Under the pieces are notes generated by a model. It searched no databases and was not told the DNA's origin. It saw only the letters and a list, made by a program, of their open reading frames with translations. DNA of 64,000 nucleotides, taken from NCBI RefSeq assembly GCF_026210795.1, contig NC_089456.1, forward strand, positions 1,738,501 through 1,802,500. Reading direction: 5' to 3'. The position numbers and the translations under genes are program-made. This document shows, piece after piece, positions 25,660-38,891 of this stretch. This DNA is from Rhizophagus irregularis. Taxonomy: Eukaryota; Glomeromycota; Glomeromycetes; Glomerales; Glomeraceae. Each line of letters begins with the position of its first letter. The first letter of the stretch is position 1.

Positions 25660-26350
25660 GTTGAATTTTATCATCACTAATACGGAATAAAGGATCATAA
25701 GCCTTCCTCATCCTGTCTGATTTTTTTCCGAGAGCTCTTTTGGTAACCTCTTTGGAGAGAAGCTGATCTTTAACCTCATCATAGAGCTTCTTTAGGGCTT
25801 CATGCTCCCCTTTAGTTTTCTATAGTGGGCAAGGCGTTTCTCTAGTTCTTCTCCGAAGAAATAATAGCTCCTTAATAGCTCATGGCGGGCGCTTTTATTT
25901 CGCTCTTCAGCATTACAGTAGAAATCTTAAATACAAATCAAAAAAGGTTCGGATACTCTCAATTTCAAGACCTTTTCTTTCGGAATTTCAAGTGGTATCA
26001 GAAGATAATTCCCGAATAAACGTTAAAGTGACCTCTTGAACAGGTTTCTTTTGGCTACTGTATCAAACTGTATGGTTGGTGAAGTTAGGATGAAGCTTTC
26101 GTTCATTAAGTTGGATAGGGTTGAAATTCCACTCGATTGCGATGATTGTGAATTTTGTATAGTAAAAATGATTCTATGATGACTACATTCTTTCTTGGTA
26201 AGCAGAAGCTTTTTTTCGATACATATCCTGTAATAGATATGGCCACATCTGAGGTTAGTAATCACCTTCGGAAGACGCGTTAAAATTTCATTGTTGCATT
26301 CCGAACATTGGTTTAGCTCTGGAATTTCTTTATCTCTGCGAGATTTTTTA
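25660..26350 (-). pseudogene. RING-type protein remnant
   Basis: Minus strand from about 26345: ELNQCSECNNEILTRLP, then VITNLRCGHIYYRICIEKK, then TKKECSHH. The Cys/His spacing (C-x2-C ... C-x-H ... C ... C-x-H) is that of a RING-like finger. Downstream (25920-25660), on more than one frame, is a helical block with NAEERNKSARHELLRSYYF and later ALKKLYDEVKDQLL and RMRKAYDPLF. I recall this as typical of a lineage-expanded Rhizophagus RING family. Stops and at least one frameshift near 25810 separate the blocks, so the copy is dead. Confidence 0.55.
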
Positions 26351-29300
26351 TATATAAGTCCTACTAGCTATGATAATGATGATGATGTTATAGACACTTT
26401 TAAGAATAAACTATATTGATTACTAATCTTCTCATTAAACTTTTCCTGTCAAAATGCCGATAACACAAAATCGAAAGATAATGAATTTAAAAAGGATAAA
26501 TTGAACCATTCGTGTTGCCCAATTCAACACAATCATTATCCAGAAGCTGTTTCTTTAATAAAGCTATTGTTTTATCACGGCTTTTAATTCTTTCTTGCGA
26601 TTCAACAATATCTATCTGTGTCATTTATTAAAAATTATAGGCGAATTCAATTTTCAGGCAAAAAAGTTTGCAAAGAAACTCTGGTAGATATAATTAAACC
26701 ACTTAAGCCCGACTATAAACGTATTATTGATACACTCCCGAAGTCTTGTTATCAGAGACTCTCGTGTATCCCGACAGAATTTCCGGGAAGTCTAATCGAA
26801 TTGAGTAGTATTTAAGACACACATTAGAAGTTTATGAAAAATCATTAAACCGGAAACGACGCAAAACAACCATGGATCAGAAAAAGTTATTGTATTCCCG
26901 AAGCTGGCCAGAATGTAATGCACTCTCGGATTTATCAGTTTCATATGCAACGCGAATAAAGAATATAAAAGCTGGTTGGCACAAATAAGAATAAAAGCGA
27001 ATTATTGAGTTGAAAGTGGTATAAGTAATACTTTCCACGGTGACGTTAAAACAATAAGCTATTAGCTATTTCTCGTTTTTTTATTTGAAACGTAAAAGGT
27101 AAATTAACGAAAGAAATGAGTAAAAATACCGAGTTGAAAAAGTATGAGTAGTCGTGCAATACTCCTGCATCCAATAATTCCTACGATAATAGTAAGTATA
27201 ACGTTATACGAGTATTATAAATTAGTTCTCTTGATCACATGTCCCACATATATATAACGCAAAATACGATAAAATTAGCTAAGACTAAATAATAAAAATA
27301 ACAATCGCTAGGTAATGACTACGCTATTATTGCTAGTGTTACCAAAATTTTTGCTTGAGATAGAATTAATCAAAGATTATTGTTAGGGTTGCCCATGAAA
27401 TAGTTGAAGATCGAACAAGTCACATGATGTAGTACGCAGAAATCCTATGATTATGGCTGAGTTTATTATAATATGAAACATTTCTTATAATATAATTTAG
27501 TTTTATTAGTTATTTACATTAATTAACCACTTTTAGTATTATTAGTACTTTTGACTCATAAGTATTCAATTATAAGTATCAGTTTAATTATTATAACCTT
27601 AGGAAATTGCTTTATTAGTTTAGCTAGAGAAGTTTCTTGAACTTTACATAGTTGATGAATCATATAGACACATAGAACTTATACGAAATAGCAATAGGAA
27701 GGTTTCTACAGATAATTGCAATGGAAAAAGGACAATTGATTGATTAATCATATTAGTATAATAGGATAATATTGATATGTTCAAACTGTCATGTGTGCAA
27801 ATGTAAACATATATAGAGCAATATTTTCTTTTGAATAAAGGTTGTTAACACCTGGGTAATCTAACAGTGAGTTTAGATTGTGTTATCCGAAGTATTGTGT
27901 TTTTGTATGATTTGTTGTTAGTTTTTCTTTGTAGTAAACTTTTTGCGTGTTTTATTTGTTTTACCTTTGTGTTTGTTATTATTTGTTTGATAGACTTCTT
28001 TCTTAAGAAACTCTTACATTGTTTACCATCATTATTAATTTTCTACTGAGAATTATTAGTGATACTCTTATATTTGATCACAATATTATCAAAACACTTA
28101 TCATTTTATTACTTGGCCTTTTTGTCACGACTGTTCACTTTAACATCTCTGACGTTAGTTATCACTCCAGACCAAATCGGTGATAACACTAGCAATAGGA
28201 AATTGTTGATCAGGATATAATTGAATGTTAGTGTATTCCGATAGCACATATAAAAACAAAGGATACGCGTTGAAAAATTTGTTTGCCACATGGAACTTGT
28301 TTATTGAATGAAAATCTGTTAAATAACTACTCGTCCGGAATGTGTTGAGGATGGCAAATTAGTACTGTACAACTGTTGTCGATGTCAGCTATCACACAAT
28401 GTTGTATGAATCTTTGATTTATGTGAATTTATCACGTATACTAGTTTTTTGCTCAGATAATGATAAATTTTAAAGATGAAATCTTGAGAGCAGAAGGGTA
28501 TTATAACATTTGACAAGAAATAAATGTTCGTAAAAAAGTAGTGACATCATGATAAAAATAAAAAGTAATATACAATTATCTAAGAATCTATCGCATTTAA
28601 ATCACAATCTTTTTCGCAATTTGACAAGTTGGAATCTTCAATCTCTATTTTTTCGCTTGTTTCTCTTTTTTTGTGATAAAAAATGGTAGATACATTGTCG
28701 AAATCAATGATATTGAGTCCTGAAATTACTTTGCGAATTTCTGGCCGATTATCTGTTTGGTGCTCAGCGCTTACTTTTAGTAAGCTCGTGGGCACCAGCT
28801 TTTGCTGCAGTCCCGCGATAGGACTGGTTGGCAGCTGTGCGTGTTATATCTCAATTATCTTTTAGTATGATATTAATTTATTTTTAAAAAAAAAAAAATA
28901 TGAAAACTTTATCTGTTTGATATTTTATGAACGAAAACCACATTTATTTTTCACACGTTTCAAGAATTACTAAGAATGGGTATTAACATAAATTTTAATA
29001 ATGAAGCAATTCTACAATGTATATATTATATATTATTGTTAGATCCTGACAGTGCACACATGAGGTTCGATAGAACTGACGGGTGGTTTATAGTTAACAA
29101 TTTGTTTAATATTTTTTTCTTTATTATTAACTAAAAATAATTGTATTAATTATGATGAAATATTCTATCCTTTATTTTTTAACTACAAATACATTAGATT
29201 ATTGAAAATTACAAAAAAAAAAACAATTCTTATTGGTTCTCTAGTTAATCGGTTATGTAATCGATAATTGACCTGTTAAGGTTTTAAGACTAATATAATT

Positions 29301-30180
29301 TTTGATAATTTAAAATTAAAGAATGATATATAAAATGATAATTAAGAATTTGACGAATGCTTGGTGTAATTTTACAAAATTTCAGTAATTAGACTAGTCA
29401 AATAAATGTTTATTCAAGAATCACAATTAAATATAAAAAATCATTTTGTATTACTCGAATGAATAAAGTCAATTTTAGATGTACCGCACCTTTTCTTTCA
29501 GTGTCGTACACCACAAAAAATTAGTCATTATCGTTATTTGTTTCATCGTCAAAATTTTTTATGACGTCCACATACATATATCACATTTAATTTACTATAA
29601 TAGCAAAGGTCGTGACATTCATTGGATGAAAAAATAAATACGGTATTGTGTTTCAATTGATATGCGTCTTTGGGATTCGTAGTTTTGAACTGAATTCCAT
29701 TTTTATTTACTTGTAGTCTTGTACTACGGCGTATTAATTTATATTATTGTGTTACACTTTCTATATACATTATTTTTTAATAAATTTATATAAAAGGAAA
29801 CATTTATTTTCGTTGGTCAATTCATCACAATGTATAAAGCAATCATCCTGTTTCATTTTATTAATTTGGACATCTTTCTTATTGATGATAATTAATTTGG
29901 GCAAGACATTGCTGATCGAGATTAATTATTTCACAAAATTAATCCATACGTTTTTCGCAGAACGAATGAATTTATAAGTTTCTATATTGCTTGTGGAATT
30001 TTATTTTTGTCTCATCTTGACCAAATTATTTTTAGACGCTTAAATTAATTGACTACATCGCCATGTAAAATCTCTATATAAACCGTTGAAATTCCCTTTA
30101 ATTTCGATAATACATTTGTATTAATTTAGGAAAGTTTACAATTTGACTTTTTAAATAATTTTTAAAACAATTTTTTAATA
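26351..30180. other. Intergenic with unrecognised ORF fragments
   Basis: 3.8 kb. A 65-codon plus ORF (26618-26815) and a 71-codon minus ORF (28580-28795, with sense apparently continuing upstream to about 28850) have non-random composition but no recognised family. No RNA genes or clear repeats were seen. 29700-30170 is the likely promoter region of the next gene. Confidence 0.4.
30075..30081 (+). promoter_or_regulatory. TATA-like box
   Basis: TATATAA about 100 bp upstream of the ATG at 30181, at a plausible distance for a TATA element given a 60-80 nt leader. Confidence 0.4.
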
Positions 30181-30636
30181 ATGAAAAGAAAATCTCTTAA
30201 ACTTTCTTCGATCATTTTTTTTTGCCTGTTAGGATTGCTAGTATTGACTGTTATTGTTGATGCTCATAATAACCACCATAATAAACACCATTATCATGAT
30301 AAACATCATCATTGTAAACATAATAAATGTAAAACTATAACTACCACTACGACAAAAACTTCCACTGTAACCTCTTCAACTTGCAAACCCACTCCCACCC
30401 TTAAAAATTCTAAACTTAATTGTCCTGATCATCGAAAGTACGATGAAAAAAGCTGCGGTCATGGCCATAATCGTCATTGTACAAAAACTGTCACTTGTAC
30501 GCGTACGAAAACCACGTGTGTTACTCCACCACCCACTTGTGTTCCTGCTGGTGGGGAATGCAAACTTGTAGATCCAGGTGCTTGCTGTAATCTAACTTGT
30601 GAAAGCGTTGCCGGAGATGTCGGAAAATGCTTATAA
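30181..30636 (+). CDS. Small secreted His-rich and Cys-rich protein
   Basis: 151 residues, single exon, ATG start. Residues 1-28 form a classic signal peptide: basic KRK, then a hydrophobic core (IIFFCLLGLLVLTVIV), with a cut likely after DA. Residues ~29-52 are an unusual His tract (HNNHHNKHHYHDKHHHCKH) that could bind Zn, Cu or Ni. A Thr/Ser-rich linker (TTTTTKTSTVTSST) follows and may carry O-glycans. The C-terminal ~35 residues contain a knottin-like spacing C-x6-C-x6-CC-x3-C-x9-C, beginning CVPAGGEC. It is likely an extracellular or wall-associated protein, possibly a symbiosis effector or metal-handling protein; neither role can be proved from sequence. No named family recognised. Confidence 0.75.
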   Translation: MKRKSLKLSSIIFFCLLGLLVLTVIVDAHNNHHNKHHYHDKHHHCKHNKCKTITTTTTKTSTVTSSTCKPTPTLKNSKLNCPDHRKYDEKSCGHGHNRHCTKTVTCTRTKTTCVTPPPTCVPAGGECKLVDPGACCNLTCESVAGDVGKCL

Positions 30637-31306
30637 CTTCAGCAACGGTGGTACGTGTCCTTAATGGGTTTTATGGGTATAGATTATTAACAAAAAGATA
30701 CTTGAATTTTTTGTGTATTGATCATATATATGATATTCTACTTTTATTTGTAATATTAGCTTATAACTTTATAGAATAAATAATTGTATTATTCCTTTCA
30801 AATTAATAAAATTAATAAAATAAAGTTCAAATTAATTTAAATTATATTTGCTAGAATATGATAATGCTTTGGATTATAATTAATTGTTTATTTAGTATGA
30901 ATTGTATAAATATATCTTGGGTAAAGTATAAATTTTGCAAGGACAAGCCAATTGATCGATGATCAGTGGAAAGGAACTGCCATCTTATGGCCTAGGCGCC
31001 TGCAAAATATGAAATATCATATTACGTGATATTTCATATTTTAATTCCCTTTAAATGTCCGCTACTCATTCATTGCTCTTTTATATAAACATCAATAAAG
31101 AATTTAATTTTTTTGCTATATCAAACAAATCATGAAATTAATATTATGTTGAAAAGTAATAAAATGGGTAAAAAAAGCAAAGGTCTTGAGAAAAATTAAG
31201 ATAAAATATGAATTTAAGAGTATTAAAAAACATTATTGTTCGGATTCTTGTTTTGCACCAACTTCATTGTAAAGATTATTTAAAATATATTTCAGTTCAG
31301 TTGTGA
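30637..31306. other. 3' flank and intergenic spacer
   Basis: AT-rich. A short palindrome around 31008-31040 (GAAATATCA-TATTACGTGATATTTC) was noted. No gene. Confidence 0.45.
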
Positions 31307-31480
31307 TTATTTAAATTTAAAATACATTTCAGAGTCCAAATAATACATTTCACTCAACTCCGGTGAGTGATATCTCATGTCTTGAATAATGTTGATCGTT
31401 TCTTGTTTGTCGTATTGAGTGATTCTCACATCGTCTTTTTCGTATAGCGCTTTAGCGGCTTTTAGGCGACGAATTTTTTT
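31307..31480 (-). CDS. Unrecognised terminal-exon-like ORF fragment
   Basis: 58 codons open from a possible acceptor (GATTAG, 31481-31482) to TAA at 31307. Contains KAAKALYEKDDVRITQYD and later SPELSEMYYLDSEMYF. The charged, non-repetitive composition is unlike the surrounding AT-rich DNA, so it looks like a real or former 3' exon. No upstream exon was found. Family unknown. Confidence 0.3.
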   Translation of the reverse strand, partial: KKIRRLKAAKALYEKDDVRITQYDKQETINIIQDMRYHSPELSEMYYLDSEMYFKFK

Positions 31481-33099
31481 CTAATCGCAAAATAACATGG
31501 GTAATACCATAAGTCCATAACTACTTATATATATACCTTAGAATATTGAAGGTGGCATTACGAGAAAAAAAAAAATATTTCTTATTTTTTTTGAAAGAAA
31601 AATAATCATTTACCAAATTCTCTGATCAGCTGATACTCAGTTGATAGTCGACTACCTGTACACTAATTCTAATTTTACAAATCTCGCTCTGACCTAATAT
31701 ATAAGCCTTTCTAAAAAATAGTTTCATAAACATGTACTGCACGTAGTGCAGAAGTATCATTTTTGATTCAGTTTGATCACATGATTTTTACATCCACGTT
31801 TTCCATTTTTGCTATTTATCCTGGGGACTTGGAAATATCATCCTATGTCTGCTAATACAGGAATCTTCAACCAAGTATTTTTACCAATTTCGCGTGCAGT
31901 ATCTAAGCAATTAGATAAATTGCGGTGTTCCTTGATGTTTATAATGTTATCTATAAGCCAAATATCAGAAGCATGTGCTTAAATTTGAATCATGTAGAAA
32001 TCTATATGTGCTTCATATCGCTTATAAATTTGAAATATAATTATGAAAATACTTCAATTCATAATATTTTTAATAATATTACTAGGTGGTTGATTTGTTG
32101 ACTGGTATTAAATAATAAAAATTGTTGAATTCTTTTTAAATTCAGTTTGAATTTATATAGAGTTCTGTTTCTTACAAAAGGATTAGTTACTGAAAGTTGT
32201 CTTAAATAATAATCCAAAAACAGTTTCTATTAATAGTTATCTTATAAGCCAATGACAATTTGCTATGACTGCCATTTTTTTTCTTTTATTTGAAAGAAAA
32301 TAAAGGGAAAAAATGATAACAGATCAAGATAGGAATATTGATGGATTAGTTCTTTTATTTAAATATATGTCTACTTGTTTTTCAAAAAAGGCTTAGTTTG
32401 GCTTGGTTTAGTTAACAACTGTTTTATTATCCGGTATTTTATAATTGATGATGGTCAAAAATATCATGTGTATCATGGTTAGTTGGTTGCATCGCGAATA
32501 ACTAACGCTAGCTTGTTATATTGGGAATTAAATTTGACTCCTGCGGAGCCGGATCAACCAATCAAATTAATAATATTATAATCATGTGATTTATTAAGTG
32601 TAAATAAGATTTTGATCCTAGGCTTATGCCTTACTATTGGGCTTGGAAAAACATGTGTAAATTGTAACACTAGACCCATAAAAAAATTTTTTTTCTTTTT
32701 ATTTAGATCTAAACGTTATTATATCTACGTTGTAATTTTGTTAAACAGTAATTTTCACATCAAATGATCATCAAATGAGTCAGTAGTACGATATGACAAA
32801 CTAAATACAATAAAGAAAAAATATTGGGACAAAAGTACTGTACATTACGCAAATAAGATACAGTATTTTCAGTCGTTTCTGTGCTTTTGCAATGAAATAA
32901 CTGCACTTGCCATTTTTGTTCGTACAGATTCTGAGAACTTTACTATCATGATTAATTGTTAACTTATTCAATGTCTCATAAAGGTATATCAGAATATCGA
33001 TTATTGGAATAATAAACGAAACCGGATGAAAAGTTAATGTTAAGTGTGTTAATATAGATAGTTTAGATAAATGAAAAATTGATGTGGCTCATCATGATT
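31481..33099. other. Intergenic, no supported gene
   Basis: AT-rich, no ORF of note and no recognised repeat. Palindrome TACTGCACGTAGTGCAG near 31735. Confidence 0.45.
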
Positions 33100-33740
33100 T
33101 TTAACGCGTATGCTGTATACAGTATGATGCGTATTTATTATTCGATTTCTTTGTGTAATTCCGGATGAATAGGATTATAGTAGAAAAAAAAATCGAGTTT
33201 ACTATTAAAACTAGCGAACTATTTATGACCTTTATCACACATCCATTGCATCGGAACACAGAGATTGATGTATTCTGTAGAAAGGCATTCACTACCACGT
33301 TCTCGTGCAATACTAATTGCTATGTCAACATTAAAATATCGGCACTGTTGACACCAAGTTCCTTTAATAATATATTACTAAAGCCTTCCATTTATGCCCT
33401 TTTACGCATTGTCATTCAAGAGGATCCTGCCTGTTAATATATTCAGCTACAAGGCAAAAACCTCCTTTTTTCCCACAAGTATTTGCATATCCATAATGGT
33501 TCGAGTTCGGGTAAGGCGATTTGCAGGGCATTGTGGACACCATGATTTTATTCTAATTATACATTCTCATTCTTTTATTGAAATTCTCAAGTTAGAAAAT
33601 AGCTATATCGAAACTTGTAAAAATATTATCATAATCCGCAAGGATTTGAGGCAAGTATTTCCATCGTATGGTTTTATTATGATGCCAAATAGACGGTCCC
33701 ACAAATGGGAGGAGTATGGGAGAGCAGACCATCAATCGTA
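33100..33740 (-). pseudogene. Zinc-ribbon repeat protein remnant (DUF4379-like)
   Basis: On the minus strand, blocks in different frames repeat one pattern: WC-x2-C, then a helical segment, then RG(G/S)-x-CL-(S/V), YIN, a W-x-C step and KGHKW. Examples are SWCPQCPANR with GGFCLVAEYINRQDPLE and QCVKGHKW (about 33550-33380), then GTWCQQC with ARERGSECLSTEYIN and CDKGHK (about 33355-33210). This is the repeated zinc-ribbon known as a probable zinc-ribbon domain (PF14311, DUF4379, by recollection), frequent in Rhizophagus. Stops and frame jumps between blocks mark a pseudogene. Confidence 0.6.
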
Positions 33741-33974
33741 TAGATTTTGAACTACGAAAAAAAATCTCGTTAAGTCCAAACTTAATTTAAAAATTAATTT
33801 TCGGATAACATTTAATTTTAAGTAAAATGTATGAATAAAGAGACTCAATATAATAGTATAAAAATTTAGAACAAAACCGAAAACCGAAATCCGCATAATT
33901 TTTATAATATTTTTAGATAATAGTAATACTGTATAACGTCATAACCCAATTATTCTATATATGTATTTTTCTAT

Positions 33975-34500
33975 TACGAAGTCACTGATCGATTTGGACG
34001 TCAAATTTATGACCGAGGGAGCGAGGTCTGACCGCAACTTTGAAATCCTTTAATCTAAATGGTTTGTGGTGAAAAATTCAACTGCATTACTAACAGCGTA
34101 TTAAAAGTCATGAGAAAACGAATCAATGATCAAAAATACAGAATTTAAAAGTATTCCACCATTTAAAGATGATTATTTCCGGGAAAAAAAACAATAGTAA
34201 TGGTAAAAATTAACCATGTACCAATAACACCATACAAAATACTCAGAACCGGATTATTTTAGGTTTTAATGGATATATCAAACTTTAAAATATTTCTGAT
34301 TAACATACTTGAGATAATGCGAGCAATAAATGCATTTTACGAATGTTTTAGATTCTTTTATTCACGAGAGTATTTATATCGAGAATATGTGTTACAAACT
34401 ATATTTTAGGATGATGATTTTCAAAATAATAATAAAATAATGACAAACAATTGCGATTTAAAGTAAAAACACCTTTATTAGAAATATAATTTTATAAACC
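33975..34500. repeat. Segmental duplication, copy 1 (downstream flank of Myb-like gene 1)
   Basis: Closely matches 56080-56590 in the same orientation, for example AATGGTTTGTGGT, ACTAACAGCGTATTAAAAGT and TTCCACCATTTAAAGATGAT in both. The similarity then continues through the Myb-like genes at 34629 and 57424. It shows that the 34 kb and 57 kb loci derive from one duplicated segment, later interrupted in the second copy. Confidence 0.85.
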
Positions 34501-34628
34501 TTAATTGCTTTTTATTTCTTATTGCCTTATCTTAATTATAAAAAACTTATTTTACATAAAAAAAATTAAAAATATAATCCTACCCCAGACAATAAAAACA
34601 ATTATGGTTTAATATTTTTAAAGATTTT

Positions 34629-35341
34629 TCAATTTAAAATTTTCGAGATTTCCATTTTAGGATCTCTTTTAATTTCGGAACCATTGTTATATTGAGGGGA
34701 ATAGGATACATCGTGATTAATTCCGGAAGGATTTCTTCCCTTTTGCCTTTTTTTCGAGTGCCAAAAATTCTTTACTTTATTTTCGGAGCGTAATTTTCCA
34801 AATTTATCTTTCATCTCCTGAATTAATTTTTTCCAAGGGATTTTATCAGCAGATGGATTCTGAATTTTATATTTTTTAACCCATTCGATCATGTATAATT
34901 TCTCAATCTCATCAAAAGGATCGTGACAAACTAGAAAAAAAAAATTTTAAATCAAATTATAATAAAAAAATTTAAGAGATAAAATGTACTTACGACGTGG
35001 ATAGAGATTATTTGTCCAACTAAAAATTATAAATAAATAATAATAAATTTTAAATTTTTTAAAGAGAAAATTTTTTTTAAAATTAATTATGATAAAATGA
35101 AATAATAATACCGTTGACGAATCCTTTTTGGGCTAATTCGTTTATTCATTTTTTCACTAACTAAAGTATTGCAATTAGGAAGATGTCCAAATACTTTCAT
35201 ATATTTTTTAATCTCATCATCATCCTAAAATTTTTTTTAAAAAAAGAAATAATAATTCAATAAATTTTTTTTATTTTTTTTTAAAAAAAAAAATTTGGGA
35301 CATACTTCTTGATTAAAACGAATTCTTGATTGATTAGCCAT
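34629..35341 (-). CDS. Myb/SANT-like DNA-binding protein, paralogue 1
   Basis: Four exons, all GT-AG and in phase: 35306-35341, 35112-35224, 34994-35019 and 34629-34930, giving 158 residues from MANQSRIRFNQE. Two Myb-like helical repeats are visible. The first is about residues 13-58 (IKKYMKVFGHLPN to RIRQRWTNN). The second is about 66-110 (FDEIEKLYMIEWVKKYKI, then IPWKKLIQEMKDKFGK and NKVKNFWHSKKR). Conserved Trp residues and basic third helices are as expected for DNA contact. The Lys/Arg-rich end could be a nuclear signal. It is one of three copies in the window. Probable transcription regulator; target unknown. Confidence 0.75.
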
Positions 35342-38300
35342 TTTTTTTTTAGTGGACTTTTTTTGTTGTGATGATGATAATGATTGAAGAGTAGGAAAGC
35401 ACTGACTTTATACAATTTTTTAGATAGCAAAATTATTGAGGATTATCTTTAACTTTTTAGTCTAAAGGTCTGTCGTCAATAGTCATTGAAGGGTCATATG
35501 AAATGATTGAGAATATTCATTTTCGCTTATTCGTGTCAATACAGTACTTGGGGAACAAGGGAATCGGATCGGATTCTATTATGCATTATGTCAATTATAA
35601 TTATAAATTATGTCAAATTATAAATTGTCAATGTTAATCTGTGATACGTGTCACCAAAAATCGTCAAACTTTAATTATTACTTCTCAGTAATCAAAAATC
35701 CAAATATGGAGCAATAATGAACTAAATGAACAATGCATTTCTTATCTGATAAGATAAAATAATCTCTTGTCTTTTTTTGGACTGCAATAAGGACAGTCCA
35801 AATGATAAATCGATCGAGAGAAGTCATTCTTAATTTGGATTAATGATTTTTTAGAAAAAAAAAAAAATATTTCTCTTATTTAACAAATGTAAAAAAAAAT
35901 ATTTTTTTTTATTTTATAAAAAGATTCTTCTTATACAATTTTCGTATAACTTATATACAATAATTAATAATTATTAAAATATTCTTTTAACATTTACATT
36001 ATTTTACACTATCAAAATGTTTAAATATAATGTTTATAATAAATCCAAGTAAACTACAAGTTCATGAACTCATTAATTTCGGAATTATCATTGTTTCTCA
36101 TTAAAGAGATTGAAAACAATGATGAGACATTATAAATGAACAACAATGGAAAATTTCTGAAGATCGTTCTTCAATTCAAATGGTACGCCCAACTCTAATT
36201 CCCGAGTGTGTATCACATTGCGTGCAGTGTCATCTACTTCGATGACGCAAAAGCAACAATTGTATTATATAAAATATTTTGTTGTATTGTAAATGAAATC
36301 ATGCGTACATCAGGTGGTAATATCAATTATTTGCGTCTTTGCGTAATATCAAATTATTTCATTTATTTGCGCCTTTGAATTGCCCAATATCTTTATTCTG
36401 TTGATTCGGAAAAATCCGAATTTTTATTTAAATTAGATTATTTGCTAAAATAATTTATACACGTGAGCGTTAAATATGAAATACCTCAAATAATTTTGTG
36501 TTTCATGTCATCAAATGTAGTTGGAGAGTATTCCTCCCCAAGAAATGTCGTCCTTTTCTTAGCACTCAATTGTTAGGATACAACAAAATTATTTGAGGGT
36601 TAGGGTATAAAGTAGCGTAATTATTGAAGAAAAAAATATATATTTTTTTTCTTTCGTTAAAACTTGATGTGAGGTCGAAAGAGTTTGAAAAACTCTTGTA
36701 TTTATATTAAATTGATGAATCTATATTTAAAAAGTTCGAAAGGTAAATGAATGTTTGTCAAACTGCCTTTAACGGCATACATGTTGCTTAAAAGTTATTC
36801 AAAATTTCTAAATCTATTAAAAGTTCTTTGAATTTCATTTTTAATGATGATATACATCATGCAGTAAAAAAAAGCTTTCAATTTTTTCCATAAAAATAAC
36901 ACATGAAAGATTTTGGTACATCCGGCAAAAAATTTTTCCGTATGTCTTTGTATGTCTTACAGCATATATCATAAAGGGAATTTTTCCAGAATTCCAGATG
37001 GAAAGTTTAATTACGCTATAAGTTAATTTATGAATCATAGTAAAAAATTCATCAATGAATAAACAAAAATACTTTCAAAAGTTTACGTGTTAATTAAATG
37101 ACATAGGATTTCAACTTAATCATAGGACGAAGATTCCGTAGTCAGAATCATTATCGTTAACAAATTCTGTACCAGATTCCGATTCAGATTAATTTTCTTC
37201 GGTTTCGTCAGCTACATACATCTCTTTACAAACTCGTTGTGAAGTAGAGATTCGCTTTTTGTCTTTTCATGACTTTCATTGTCACTTTCATCATCAAATT
37301 TATTGCGCATGATGAAAGACACAATGAAAAAAAAAAATACCACTACTTTATCACTTGCGGGCTATGTATTAAAATTATAATAAAATATAATTATTTTGTA
37401 TTTTGAAGTTTTGTGATTGTTTATTATTTGATTTCTCAATTTCTCAATTAACAATGATGAACGTTTTCTATAAATGTTAATGTTTCATGAATGGCGAAAC
37501 ATGCAACATGCATAATACCGGTATTATGGTATTACGCTAAGCGGCTAAGCTAAGCCGCTAAGATGTATGTTGCACAACGTAAAATCTAAGATATTATTTT
37601 ACGCGCTTTATATAGTACACGTCTAATTTTGATTTTTAACTTAAGAAAGAATTACCATAAGTTCTTTTAGCTCTACATACTTTGGTTACGATACTAAGTT
37701 CTATGACCTAAGTCTAACTTTGGTAAAATACACTAATCAGTTCAACTTTCTAGCTCTCGTATCCTACTTTACGAAATTATAAAGTCATTACCGGACTGAA
37801 TCGAAATGTTCTTTCTGTCTGTAAATTCTGTATGATTTTGGTCTTGCTTGGATAGCTCAGGGCGCCCAAACTTTGTTGTTTGTAAATACCATATCTTCTA
37901 TACCATGCTCCACCTTCTGAATTCTGATTCCTTGGTGTTAACTGAAATTCACGATATGGTTTCCAATTTGATAAAGCAAAAAAGAAAGGTAAGCATCTTT
38001 AAATTTTGGTGTGCGGTTGATAATATATTTTATTAGTTACAGGCTGTCGCTTGAAGCTTTAGGTTTCCGGTTATGGGTAGTAGCTATATAGAATATATTT
38101 TTAAGCGTTAAGGGTTCAACAGTTCCTAGCACCAATTCCTCTCCCTTTTTACGTCCTATTTAATACATACATGCATATTTTTTTCTTCTTTTTTTTTTAT
38201 ATTTCTTTTTATATTTCCTTCTATTCAAGTCGTATTTTCATTTTCCCCACTTATTATGTTTACTGAGTATATTTCCCATATACTCACCCTTTCTCTCTTT

Positions 38301-38891
38301 CTCTCTTTCTTCTTTTTCAGAATAAAACGCGAAAAAATCCAAATCTCCTTCTTTTTCTCTTGTACCAACACTATCACCAGCAATACCAACACCAACACTA
38401 GCAACAGCAACACCAACACCAGCTTCACCAATAACAACAACTACAGCAATAGTAACAACTACATCATCATTAAGATCAAGGAAAAGGAAAATGGATAACA
38501 TAATCTTCTTTCTCCGTAAATAAAAAATATAATGCATTAACATTTCCTTCCAAAAATTTTAATAGTCAAGGAAACGCTGCAAGATGAGGAGTTTGATCAT
38601 GAAACCTGATATAATATATAAAAATAATATCAAAAGAGACAAACGTTATATATGGAGCGAAAATTAAGATGAAGACTAAAGATTAGATTGAGGAGGACAG
38701 AGGTGAACCTGATCTTATTATCCTACTGTACATCATAAAGTAGACGCGTAGAGACGAAATACAAGATACTTCTAAATCAACTACGTGTGGGTCACCTTGT
38801 TTGTAAAGAAATTTAAAAACCGGAAATCTTCCTTAAATAACATGTAAGTGTTCGGTTTTGTTACACAATAATTTGATTATTTATTTTCTAG
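35342..38891. other. Intergenic, with low-complexity and unrecognised ORF pieces
   Basis: About 3.5 kb. 37845-37990 has plus-strand coding-like sense (TMLHLLNSDSLVLTEIHDMV) ending at a good donor GGTAAGC, which could be an exon. 38336-38480 is a CAACAN/ACCAAC low-complexity block producing Asn/Thr-rich (plus) or Val/Ala/Gly-rich (minus) ORFs. Otherwise AT-rich spacer. Confidence 0.4.
38336..38480. repeat. CAACAN low-complexity tract
   Basis: Imperfect trinucleotide/hexanucleotide repeats of the type ACCAACACTAGCAACAGCAA. All three long overlapping ORFs here are by-products of this tract. Confidence 0.7.

Noticed and set aside
38225-38543. Overlapping ORFs on both strands
   Set aside because: All derive from the CAACAN low-complexity tract; none shows domain content.
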